Assembly (NCBI GenBank): GCA_031772625.1
Contig: CM062810.1
Coordinates: forward strand, 458,681,731 to 458,745,730
DNA: 64,000 nt
Origin: Pinus tabuliformis
Taxonomy: Eukaryota; Streptophyta; Pinopsida; Pinales; Pinaceae
Direction: 5' to 3'
In this document: positions 33,831 to 44,270 of the stretch, piece by piece
Numbering within the stretch: the stretch's first letter is position 1
Layout of the letters: each line of letters begins with the position of its first letter
Position numbers and translations under genes: made by a program
The notes under the pieces: generated by a model
What the model was told of the DNA's origin: nothing
The model's database searches: none
Seen by the model: the letters and a program-made list of their open reading frames with translations, nothing else

Positions 33831-34850
33831 AACTTCATCTCTGCCTCCATGCCAATGTTCACTTGTCTGGTCTTGAGCGGCTCAGTTATGTCTGGGTTCT
33901 CTAGTTGTGGTCCTTCAACTCTGCGGTGACCTTTGGTCTCCGAGATATTAATCTTTCTTAGTTCTTCGTCTTCTTCTTCCACTGTTACATTGTAACACTC
34001 TAGTGTGTGGCTCAGCTGGGTAGTCCAATCAGGTTGAATCAGGTCTAGAGGATCCTACGGTATCCTAAAGATGGTCATCTTAACCTCCTGCAAAACTTCA
34101 TCGATGGATTCAAATCCATCCTCAAAACTGAACATCATCATAAATACTTGGCGTAAAACATCCCATTCTTTAGTGCCATGATGAAGTTTTGTCTCCAAGT
34201 ACCAATTCATTGGTATAACATCCAAAGTATGAAAAAATAGATGGACCCACTCCGACTGAGGCTTCACTCCATATGCTTCAGCCCATTTGGCCAAATGATA
34301 GCGCAGATCATTCCTCCTGTCATACTTTTCTGTTAGTCGCACCTTCTGGTGGCCAAAGCGTATCCTCATCATCTTTCTATATTCACGCCAATCCTCAAAA
34401 CTATCCTTGTGAGTACCTCTCCATCTTGCAAGTGTAGTGCGCAGTGACCAATCTAATTCCTGGAATCGATGCTTTTAAGGTGCTTCCCTTTCAAACGCAT
34501 CCAAAAAGTGATCGACGCCAGTTAACCCGTCATAGTGAGGAATATTTCTTACCTCTGATGATATGCAACTCAACAACTTGGTCATCATATTACAGCGCAG
34601 TGTAGATACTTCATGCAACTAGTTCTTCTAGTGCTCTAGTTCTTCATCTAAATCTGATGTGCAGGAGCTCTCACGGTCCCATGCAATACATCTATTTACT
34701 ATCAAATTCACCCAATCTTAGTCTCATGCCATTATCTTGTAAATCTAGTCTAAATCATTATCACTTTCATATTCGCGGACTGGTTCTGTATAGCATGGTC
34801 CTTCTGTAGGATCCAATGGCACCACTACGCAAAGTGATTTCTTTTCTAAT
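33831..34850 (-). pseudogene. G2 second gag-like domain between protease and RT
   Basis: Between protease and RT lies about 300 codons with a capsid-like pattern. It includes WREYRKMMRIRFG near 34385, WAEAYGVKPQSEWVHLFF near 34260, IPMNWYLETKLHHGTKEW near 34190, then SFEDGFESIDEVLQEV. The Trp-rich helix-turn pattern resembles Retrotrans_gag domains, which are normally upstream of the protease. An acidic linker (EEEDEELRKI) leads to RT. Stops at 34054, 33799 and others. The homology call is by pattern only; this could instead be a lineage-specific linker. Confidence 0.6.
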
Positions 34851-35529
34851 ATCATCTTTTACTTCTTCAGGTTGATTACCCCATTCATGTCAGTGGCCCA
34901 ATCGATCCCAAGGAGCGCGGAGTAGGGATTGCTATCATCTACAATCTCTATTACTTCAAATTCTGCCAGTGTGCTCGTGCCTTTGATGTTAAGTGTTACC
35001 CCCTGCAGCCTCCCCATTGGGATGATTTTCTGTTGATTTACCATCCTTAATTGGATTGGGGACCATTGGAGAGCAAGTCTCCCCATTCTCTCCCATGTTT
35101 GTTTCGACAAAACATTCACGTCGGACCCCAGATCCAAGATAACTTGGTCCATTTCATATTCCCCTATCTACGCGGTGAGTCTCATCTCACGTCCAGTCCT
35201 CACCTTATGCTTACAAATATTTCTAACTACACATGGTTTGCCAGTAGCGCTATCCTTGCCAGCGCACCGATTCATCAGTTCCTGCAATCCCTTCACAACC
35301 TTACTATCACAGAGTAGTTTCATGCAGGTCTCCAAGAATGTGGTAATCATGGATGGGTCCATTTCTTCAACCGGTTTCTCCTGACTTCCTGAGGTAGAGG
35401 CCTCAGGAAAAAATGTCTTCGCTTCCATAAATGTTTCTTTTGCGCGTTCCAAATCAAACCCGGTCTCCTTTTCTGGTGCTTTGTGGACCCACTCACCCTA
35501 TGTAGGCTTCTTCCCCTTATCCTCACCAT
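34851..35529 (-). pseudogene. G2 retropepsin-like protease region
   Basis: The piece at 35152-34859 carries VILDLGSDVNVLSKQTW, where DLGS is the retropepsin active-site variant seen in several plant gypsy lineages, and ends SALLGIDWATDMNG, matching the conserved LLG-W region. Upstream (35452-35168) is a helical linker with TFLETCMKLL and a Cys-containing VVRNICKHKV. Breaks occur near 35160. Confidence 0.8.
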
Positions 35530-37480
35530 TCGTCATTCCACTTCGTAGCATAATGTTTACCTTAGGGTCTTCCTCGCGAGCCTCAGCCCTCATCATCTGC
35601 AGGTTCTGAGTCGGTTGCGCCCCCTTTTCAAGAATCTTAGCCAACAATATAGGGAAATCCTCACTCACATGGTCAAACTGAGTACAATAGCGGCATGACA
35701 GTCAGATCGGGTTTGATCAGTCTCTCACATAGTGTCCTGGTCCTCCACAATTGTAACAAATAAGCTTCCCTCGGCCTCTACCAGGCCCTCCTCCTCCTCG
35801 GCCTCGACCGTGCCCCTGATACTCACCTCGTGCTTCCCCAACACCTTGGTCTAGTGGACGCGTTTCTACTTGCACCCTGTATGCAGGTGTCCTATCCATC
35901 ATTAATTCATAACTACGACAATTGATCTCGTCATGACCTACTGATTGATGGAAATTGCATAAGAGATGTTGTGGTGTCTATACGAATTTCTGCAGCAAAT
36001 GGCAATTTTCAGTCGCATGTTTCCCAGCTACCTGGCATATAGCACACCATAATGTGGGCCCTGTACTTGGCTCTCCTGCAGCCTCCGACCTTAGAGGCAT
36101 TGGTCCCCCTGCTGCAACATAATTCGCAAAGAGTGGACAGTGATCCTTGTCATGCCCCCAACCTTTGCATTTCAGGCACCAGACTTCTTCATGTGCCTCT
36201 GGCCGAGTTGTTCTGTCTTTCTTCAGGCTTTGCATTTCGAGGAAAAGGTTCTACAATTGCACGTGAATCTGTTTAACCCCCAGATTAGCATCCTACATTG
36301 GTGTTTCATGCAGTCTCATTGCAATTTCCAGAGCTTCCGCCTGGGTTCCAATCTTCTGTTGTGATAGTCCAACCCTTAGGTGAGGCAGGAGCGAGGCCAC
36401 AAACCATTCGCGGTGTTGCCCATCGGTTAGGTTCATGTTAGTTTCAAGGATCATACACTTCAATCTTTGATCCAAATCCTAGGGCGTCTCCCCAGGGTTC
36501 ATCATGATCTCCTTGAATGCCACAATGGATTGTGCTTCAGACTTAGGTCTACTGAATTCCCTATTCAGCGCAGTTTGGATATCTGCCAACGTGGACGTCG
36601 AGTTATCAGTACTATAATTAATGTACCACATTAGTGCACAGTCCTGCAAATCACTAACCAACATTTCTTTCTTCCTCTAATCATACGTGATACCCTGAGC
36701 TTCCCATACAGCCTTCGCGATGAACCAAAACTGGTTCAGATCTTCATTTCCTATGCCCTTGAATATAGGTAGCTTTACGGAGTTCGCCATGTTGAACAGT
36801 GGTGGAGGTGGTGGTGGTGTGGGTGATGGGGTAAGTGGTGGAGGTGAGGATGGAGGTGGTGTGGATGGATGGGATGAGGATGGAGGTGGTGTAGGTATTC
36901 GCGGGAACCCTTGTCTTATCAATTGAATAGTTCTCAGCAGAGAAGCCTGCACTGCTCCTTCATCATCACTCAAAGGAGGCTCAATCAGTGGGCTATACTC
37001 GGGACCTTTTCTTCCTCCGTCCCTGAAAGACCTTCCACTTCACGTAGCTCCAAACATCAAGGTAAATGCATGACCCGCTTTTCACACAAGAGCATCTTAA
37101 TCCAAGTATTTAGTGATTTCAAATACTTACCTCACAGCCCCTTGAAGAAGCGGCGCTCTACTTTGCTGTAGCTGACCGAAGTATGAACTGCGAACTTTGT
37201 CACAAACCATCCTATGATACAGTTGAGCCAATGATTGACAACATGCGCGATATTATCTTCAGAGGCTTCCAATATCCACACTAACTCCGGGGTCCATACA
37301 ATTGGATTATCAAGCCTCCACCTTCCCTGGTCGTCTGCCAACTTCGCAATCCACTCGTATAATTCAACTAGGAAAGAACATAAGAAGATTTCATGAATTT
37401 ATGTGTACAGATATTTGTCCAACCACTGTTCCTTTGTCAATCACGAATTCCTATTTTCTTGCACCTCGAATTCGTGGATC
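35530..37480 (-). pseudogene. gag: G2 gag with multiple zinc knuckles
   Basis: Reading leftwards. An N-terminal piece (37341-37132, with DNPIVWTPELVWILEAS) precedes MSDDEGAVQ at 36973. A Pro/Ser-rich stretch follows, then a capsid-like domain from KLPIFKGIGNEDLNQFW (about 36780) through LNREFSRPKSEAQSIV to about 36290. A knuckle region then contains CLKCKGWGHDKDHC near 36180, CAICQVAGKHATENC near 36040, a degenerate CNFHQ...HDEINC near 35950, and CYNCGGPGHYVRD near 35745 after an Arg/Gly-rich stretch. Four putative knuckles is more than the usual one or two. Stops at several points. Confidence 0.8.
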
Positions 37481-37560
37481 TTTCTATCCAACCAGCCATC
37501 AATCTCCTTCTTAGTTGGATTCCAATGATGCAACATAACACATCTCGTATGAAGATCCTG

Positions 37561-37578
37561 GTCCTGGCAACGGAACCA
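37561..37578 (-). other. G2 primer binding site
   Basis: On the minus strand TGGTTCCGTTGCCAGGAC, close to the TGGCGCCGTTGCCGGGGA site used by Athila-like plant elements (described as tRNA-Asp). It lies five bases from the LTR. Confidence 0.7.
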
Positions 37579-37583
37579 TTTTT

Positions 37584-38463
37584 TGGCTTGATGGGCCTTG
37601 ACCCAGGTTCAACGTTTAGTCATCCAGGTAAATCCCTACACTATTGCCCTTTCGGCATCAATCTGCGGAGTGCAAACTGAAGTCTCACTTGAAGCAGTAT
37701 GGGGGGATGCACAAACCAAGTTTCTGCACCCTGAGATGGTTGTGATGTCGGTTTTATACCTTAACTCTGCCTTCGCGCAGATCGATAAGCCTTTAAGGCT
37801 TATCAATGTACTTCTCTATTAGTCCATCAAAACCTCCGCGAAGGGCTGCGATCATCCTTCGTGCAACCCTAACGATGGATCTTGGCCCTTACACGCCTCT
37901 ATAAATACTTTGTTGTATAGTTCTCCAAATTATTTTAAGTATTCACCTATTCTATCATGCAATTTAGATTATCTTTGCATAAACATATATCTCTACTTGC
38001 GTTCATATAACATATGAAAACATATAGATTTGCACATCAATTTAGCAATAAAACATAAACCCAGTGCTTAACATAACATAATCGCATGCAATTGACAAAA
38101 GTAAAAGACACAGTAATTTCATAATATTGTTCTTTATTAATGATCCAGATGTTCAATACAAACTCTAACTACCCTGCGCACACAGCTGCAGGGATCTGCG
38201 CACTCAGCTGCGGACTTCTACCGCAAGCCTCTGAGAACTCAGTGGCAGAGCCTTTTCCCTACACTAAGACTATTGCTCTTAGCTCCTTACAAATTCATCA
38301 ATGACTCAACTTCACTTCAACTATTGACTTAGACTCCTCTAAGACCTCCTTTTTATACAATCCAAAGGTCCATGGACCAAGGGCAGATCTCATCAATCCG
38401 ATACAACCTATGTAAACTAAGGGCAGAAACCATTTTTGACTCTTGATATCTTCACGCTCCACG
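37584..38463 (-). repeat. G2 5' LTR, left piece
   Basis: Aligns with 26406 to about 27290 of the 3' LTR. It is cut at 38463 by the C1 insertion; the last five bases CCACG are the target duplication. TATA box complement at 38349-38357. Confidence 0.92.
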
Positions 38464-39886
38464 TGTTGGAAATAATACTGAGAGGGGGGGTGAATCAATA
38501 TTTTCATATCAATAATTTTATTTCCCAAACATATTTATATACGCTACTTCAGTAAAGTGAACTAGCGTGTATACGCAACTGTGATTAGAGAAACCAACGT
38601 ATATCCAGAGAACTTGTGATTAAGACAATTTATCATGTGTTGATCTTAAACTAGTGCATCAGTAACTTATTAGACAGTGCAATAAAAATAGAATAAAGAA
38701 TCACACATAAGCAACACACATGAACACCAAGATTTAAGGTGGAAACCCAATGTGGGTGAAAACCACCTGTTGTTGTCGTCTCTGTATTCTTTTAATAATA
38801 ATAAAAAAAAATTACAATCTTGTACTGGTGCAGACTCATACCAGTACGCAGGCACCCACTGGCAGAAGGCTACAACCTTCTCTCATTTTCCAACTTCTAC
38901 TGGAACGGAGCTACAACCCCCTATATCTTGTACTAGCTAATGAGTTTACTAGTATGTAGGCGCCAACCTACAGAAGGCCACGACCTTATCTCTTCTTCCA
39001 GGGACCACGTTTCATAAATTTTCAGACTGGATGCTCCTGGTACACAACAATACACATCAAGGCCTCGTTTCATCCAATTTTCATACTCGACCCATTAGAA
39101 ACTTTGAAACTTAAACTGCATCAACCAACATTCAGTTAATCTGAACAATTATATCACTGACACCAAAATACTTTGCTGAACCCAAAAACCTACATCATGA
39201 GTCAGAACCAGCTGTAACCTCAAAAACCATGCATCAAAGTGTACACGCTACTTTTATGAACCCAACCTGCGTGTATACGCTACTTCCAGTAATCAAACCT
39301 GCGTATACCTTCAAAATTACTGAAACATTAAACTTCTGAATCAAGTCTGTACCAGCCAGCAATATACAGACCATCTATTGTATATTCACAAAGCTTTACA
39401 TAGGCAGTAGCAGAGATCACCCTTCTCACTTATACAATTAGTTAATCAGATATCAAACTCCTTACTTAGTTTTACATTCAGATCTAAGAAGACTTCGTTG
39501 ACAGACAATAGTAAAACAGCAGCACTGATCTGATAGATCAGTCATCCTTGAACATCAAGCTTTTATTTTGCATACACTACTTGGAAGAGTCAAACCAACG
39601 TGTATACACACATTCACCAAAGTGAATCAGCGTACAGATCTGAAAATACTTACCTCATAACTTCACTGCACTTTTGGACTTCAGACAAACCCAGATCATG
39701 ATATTTAAAGAATAAAATAGGTGTACATAATCAGATCTAGCCAAATATCAGATCATTCAATAATAAGTCATTTCAGGTCTCATGATCTTGATCCAATATT
39801 GAATTCAAGGTGCACAAAGTATTTCAGATCAAATCACAAACATATCCCCTGCAACATGAAATATACTTCAGATAGAAGTATTCCTT

Positions 39887-40770
39887 CTTTTTTTTTTAAC
39901 AAGATCGGGTACTTATATATTAAAAAACATCTAAAGAGGGACAATGTTCCAGTACATATGCATGGAGTAATACAATAGAATTGGTGCAAAATGGGCTCGC
40001 AGTCCCGATTTCCAATTCACTGTTCTTGTTTCTTGAATTTTGAAAGACATACTGGCTATATTGCCGGAGGAACTGGCCTAATAGAAAACAATATTTACAT
40101 TGCATGGAGAGTTTACTAAGGAGTCACCAGAATTGGTTAATGGAGTCATATGGGGGTTGATCTTTCCTATCACTGTGCTTGGTGGATGCTTCACCTTGCG
40201 CACTTTGGTTCAGAGTCTTGATGTAACTAACTGCTTCTTCTAAGTGGTGGCATTTCTCTTTAAGCCCTTCAATTTCATCTTTCTGTTTCTCAAATTTCTT
40301 TTTCTTTGACTTGTTCTCAGATTCAACTTCAGCTTTGAGTTCGTTGAAGTATTTTATGAATCGACCAATCATAAAGCAGTGCATCTTGTAGAGAGCACAG
40401 CTGCTGTTGGTCTCAATTCGATCTAGGGGGTTATCAGACATTGTTGAAGCTAGTATGGATAACTCCTTGTGCTTGATTCGAAGCTTGGTCTGCGGTCTTC
40501 TGAAGGGAGAAGGGTGAAATGCAGGGATTATGAGGGTAGTTTCCAGGCGATTCCAGCTGTTCAAAGCTTTAATGAAGGCCCAGGGAAGCTTGGATTGTAG
40601 AAGAGCTCCGAAAACTGGCTAGGGAAGAAGGCTAAAGGGGAGAGAGCTGGCGGAAAGAGAGGAGATACAGCAGGAATTAATCTGAGAATTATAGGGGACA
40701 AAGATAGAAGGCACTGTAGTGAATAAGACGGGGGTAGAGAGAATGGAAGATTGGAGGTAGGATGAATATT
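39887..40770 (-). pseudogene. Retrocopy (processed cDNA) with coiled-coil ORF in the C1 3' LTR
   Basis: This 884-base segment is absent from the 5' LTR of C1, so it inserted after C1 integrated. On the minus strand it ends in a run of 10 A (plus strand T at 39888-39897) after an AATATATAAG signal-like sequence, and it begins with a C/T-rich untranslated-like stretch. This is the form of a spliced, polyadenylated mRNA copy. An open frame from ATG at 40441 to 40124 encodes about 105 residues, starting MSDNPLDRIETNSS. A Lys/Glu-rich coiled-coil stretch (KAEVESENKSKKKKFEKQ) follows. The frame is also open upstream of that ATG. The parent gene is not recognised. A 16-base stretch of the LTR is missing at the site and no target duplication is evident. 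Confidence 0.75.
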
Positions 40771-40860
40771 GCACATTTTCTTTTACTTCGAAAGATATTC
40801 ATTCCTTGTGTCATTAGCCCTTTGATATTCTCCTCCTTATATACTTAGATCCTTTATCAA

Positions 40861-40966
40861 TACCTTGGACCAAAACCACTTAGGACCAATACCTTGGACC
40901 AAATACCTAGGGTCAATACCATGGACCAAATACCTAGGGTCAATACCACAGACCAAAACCTTGGTT
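40861..40966. repeat. Minisatellite in C1 3' LTR, ~28-base unit
   Basis: Units of the form ACCTTGGACCAAATACCTAG plus GGTCAAT, in three to four copies. The matching region of the other LTR (about 56374-56432) has about two, so copy number changed after insertion. Confidence 0.85.
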
Positions 40967-41280
40967 TTCCAACATGTATGTGCTTTTCTTCCTGTGGGAG
41001 TGTGTGTATACGTATATCCTCTTTTTGTTCTGTGGCCCAGTGTGTATACGTTGTTTTAACTAAATGGACCTGCATATACTTCTTTAAATTGCTTTTCATC
41101 AGCCTTTTCCTTTACCTTATTTATTCTGATCAGTAGACCTTAGTTCCATCTTCTTGTTCTTCTGTACCACTACCCTATTACCTCTGAAAATAGTTATTAT
41201 ACTGTGAGTTGCCTTTTACCAAAACTGAATTGACCTGTGAGTGAGTTTCCATAAAAAACACTTGTATCATAATGCCAACA

Positions 41281-41293
41281 ATCTTACCCTTTG
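41281..41293 (-). other. C1 polypurine tract
   Basis: On the minus strand CAAAGGGTAAGAT directly precedes the LTR start TGTTGGCATTATGATA. Confidence 0.65.
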
Positions 41294-41379
41294 GACTTGA
41301 TGGAAACCATGATGGTGTTGATTACTGCAAGCTGTAGAAACCATGCAACACTAAAATACTCTCCCCATTTGACATCAAG

Positions 41380-42947
41380 TGATCCAAAATGGACCCTAAA
41401 ATCTCTAAGTCTAAGTCTTTAATACTATCAGAAAACACTATCGCAGAAGAAAAACCATGAAGAATGGTGGAAAACAGAGTAAAGCGAAGGATGAAGTATT
41501 GTTGAATCAGAAACGTTGGATCGGACCGATCAGTGGTCCAGATCAAATCGGCGATATCACATCAGCGGAGATTAACGGGGCATATCGGTGCTAACCTTGA
41601 GTGAGTTGCGACTGTGATCCAGTGATATAACGTGGACCGTCAGATCAGTGCCCAAATCAACGGCGAAGACCACGTATATCGCATCACAGATTTAAAAGGG
41701 AAGGACTTACCACAGGCCAGAGACACAAGCGATATGCGATTGTGACTTATCGCATCGCAATATAACAAAGGGGTGATGCCAAGAGGACCGTGGGCCTTGC
41801 AACATGCGATAAAGGCCGGACCCGATAGGGATTATGGACGTGATTTAAATATATTTGAAGTCCGATTTTTTCAGATTTCTTTGTATTTCCCTGTGTATTG
41901 ATGTTTGGCCACATACAATGTGATATTGCGATATTGCGATAGAATGGTAGACTCGAAAGGTTTATAAATACGGCTTCATATAATTTGAGTTCCATGGTAA
42001 ATGGTATTTCGGGCGAACTTTAGGTGCTAAGTGGTATTGGAGAGGCTCCACCCGATCCCATACATTGGCTGACACATGGCATGCCGCAGGAGAGAGAAAA
42101 CTGCTTTTTTGGGTGGGTAATCTCCGTGCACATAGGCCACCCAAAATGACTGTCAGCCATTGGATTGGGAGATTGTGGATCAATGGTGGATTTGCGATAG
42201 CGATCAAGCGCGGACCCAAAAGGATTATGGGGTGGAATTTATATCATTTGAAGTCTGGCTTTGGCATTTCGGTCAGGATTTCCTGTGTTTTTAGTGTTTT
42301 CCCAGTATTTCTCTGTGTAAACAAAGAAGTGTAATTTCAGGGGATTTTCACCCGCGCCCAAGATCTTTCCGTTTGTGAACAACTGCCTATGTGCCTTAAG
42401 CATTTTGCAATGAGTGTTTAATGCTCGGTAGGGAGATGAAGGGACAAAGGCCGGGAGGCAGAGAGCCCAAAAAGGAAGGTGAACAGACAGGGCTGAGAGG
42501 CTTAAAAACCACTCAATGGCAGAGACAGAAGAGAGGCATTTGCTCAGAGACAGAGAGTCAGAGAAAATGCAACTACGAACAGTTGATCAGAGGCACTAAG
42601 AGGGAGAGTCTATGTACTTTTTAAACTCAATGTTTTCGAGTGAAATCCATATGTAATATCACTATTGTTGTGTTATGGCTCTGCTTGAGCTCACACTTGT
42701 AATATTCTGCTCTTAAAGACATAATATACAGGTCGACACTGAAAGCTGGATGAGGAGACGTAGCTAGGAAGTCTAGTGAACTCCTTGATTATTTGTTGTG
42801 TTGATATGTGTGTATGTTATGTTTTCTAACTGCTCATTGTCTATATTATTCGCAATCTTTTAGATTTGTTGCACTATGTAATATAGGCATTCCTGCACAT
42901 GAGTCTGTAATACCTTAATATTGATTTAAGATCTCATTTTCAGATCA
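41380..42947 (+). repeat. G3 5' LTR
   Basis: 1568 bases with a TATAAATA box at 41963-41970 downstream of repeated GCGATATTGCGATA motifs. It matches 47656-49223. Confidence 0.97.
41963..41970 (+). promoter_or_regulatory. G3 LTR TATA box
   Basis: TATAAATA in GGTTTATAAATACGGC, conserved in the 3' LTR at 48239-48246. Confidence 0.65.
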
Positions 42948-42949
42948 AG

Positions 42950-42961
42950 TGGTATCAGAGC
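42950..42961 (+). other. G3 primer binding site (tRNA-iMet)
   Basis: TGGTATCAGAGC two bases after the LTR end, an exact match to the standard plant initiator tRNA-Met PBS. Confidence 0.93.
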
Positions 42962-43004
42962 ATTTGGTTTTGTTAAGGTTAGACAAGATTGTGTTGGATT
43001 TTGA

Positions 43005-44270
43005 ATGCTAACTAGATTAAAGCTCAGACTAGGAAAAGGAGAACTTGTTGAGGCTAATCCAGAGATTGGAAGAGTCTATTCTCAGAGGAGAAAGGCAGAA
43101 GAAACTCCATTGGGATCAGAATCTCAATTTATAGAAAGTTTTATGACAATCCGAGCTATGGTGGAAGAGATCTATCTAGAATTTAAGAAGGGTCGAGGTG
43201 AAAGCACTTCAACACCTAAACCAAACAAAGGAGCAGAGGAACCTTTTCTAGTTGCCCCTCCAGAAGGCAAAGGGAAAGGGGAAATGCCTCCTCCACCATC
43301 TCCTCTATTATCACCTTCATCATCTTCTTCGCATAAAACTAGCCCTGATAAGAAAAAGAAGAAAACTTCTTTGATTAAATTAGATATGAAGTTTGATTTG
43401 CCAATTTATGATGGAGAAATCAATGCAGAAAACCTAGATAATTGGATAAGACAAATTGATGTATATTGCAGGGTATAGAACATTGATTCAGAAAGGAAGA
43501 AGATTCAACTAGCTAGCCTTCGACTTGGAGGAACTACACTAGTATGGTGGGAAGGCAAGACACAAGCTGATCTGCAAAAACATGGTAAAATCATTTCTTC
43601 TTGGAATGAATTTGTTTCTGCTATCAAAAAGCAATTCTATCCTTTAGCTTACATGCAGCAGGTAATGATGAGTTGGCAAACTCTTCGTCAGTTGAAGGGT
43701 CAAAGTGTACAAAGTTATACTCAGGAATTCAGAAAGAGAGCTTTAACTCTAGGAATGTCATTAGATTCACCTGAGACTTTATTGAAGTATATAGGTGGCT
43801 TTCATAGCTATTTAAAGCATACTATTCTCATGTTTAATCCCACTAGTTTATATGATGTATCAGTTCAGGCAACACATCTAAAAGCTAGAGGTAAGAATGT
43901 AAACCCAAAGGTTGGGGGAACATCTAAATATTCTGTAAGCAAGAACAAGGAAAAGAAGAAACTGAAATGGAAGGAGAAGAAAGCAAACACTGTAAAGAAG
44001 GATAAACCTTCATGCACTCATTACAAGAAAGAAGGACATGATGAGGCACACTGTTGGTTTTTGCATCCAGAATAGAAACCTAAGAAGTTCGGTGGAAAGA
44101 AGAAGAATAATGCTGCTACTATTCAGAAGGACTTTGGATCAGATTCAGGCGATGAAACAACAGTTATAGCCACAGGTATTAAAGGTAAATATTCTGAAGC
44201 ATCCACAAGTAATTATGCACAATCTGTTGATAATGAAAGTAATGAGAGGGAAAGAAATGAGCTTTTTCGT
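43005..44270 (+). pseudogene. gag: G3 gag
   Basis: Starts MLTRLKLRLGKGELVEA at the first ATG after the PBS. A Pro/Ser/Lys-rich linker leads to the capsid domain, DLPIYDGEINAENLDNWI near 43395, then LRLGGTTLVWWEGKT near 43510 and FRKRALTLGMSLDSPE near 43730. A Lys-rich stretch precedes a zinc knuckle at about 44012-44053 reading CTHYKKEGHDEAHC, in which Tyr replaces the second Cys, so metal binding would be lost. In-frame TAG stops occur at 43476 and 44073. Apart from these the frame is continuous into the protease. Confidence 0.92.

Larger units (their letters stand above)
38464..41280 (-). repeat. C1 3' LTR, containing a retrocopy
   Basis: 2817 bases against 1910 for the 5' LTR; most of the excess is the 884-base insertion at 39887-40770 and extra minisatellite units near 40861-40966. 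Bases 38464-38800 differ from 54844-55180 at about 27 positions by eye. Many GTATAC-centred motifs are present. Confidence 0.95.

Noticed and set aside
36720..36926. Gly-rich plus-strand frame
   Set aside because: Antisense of the Pro/Ser-rich stretch in G2 gag.
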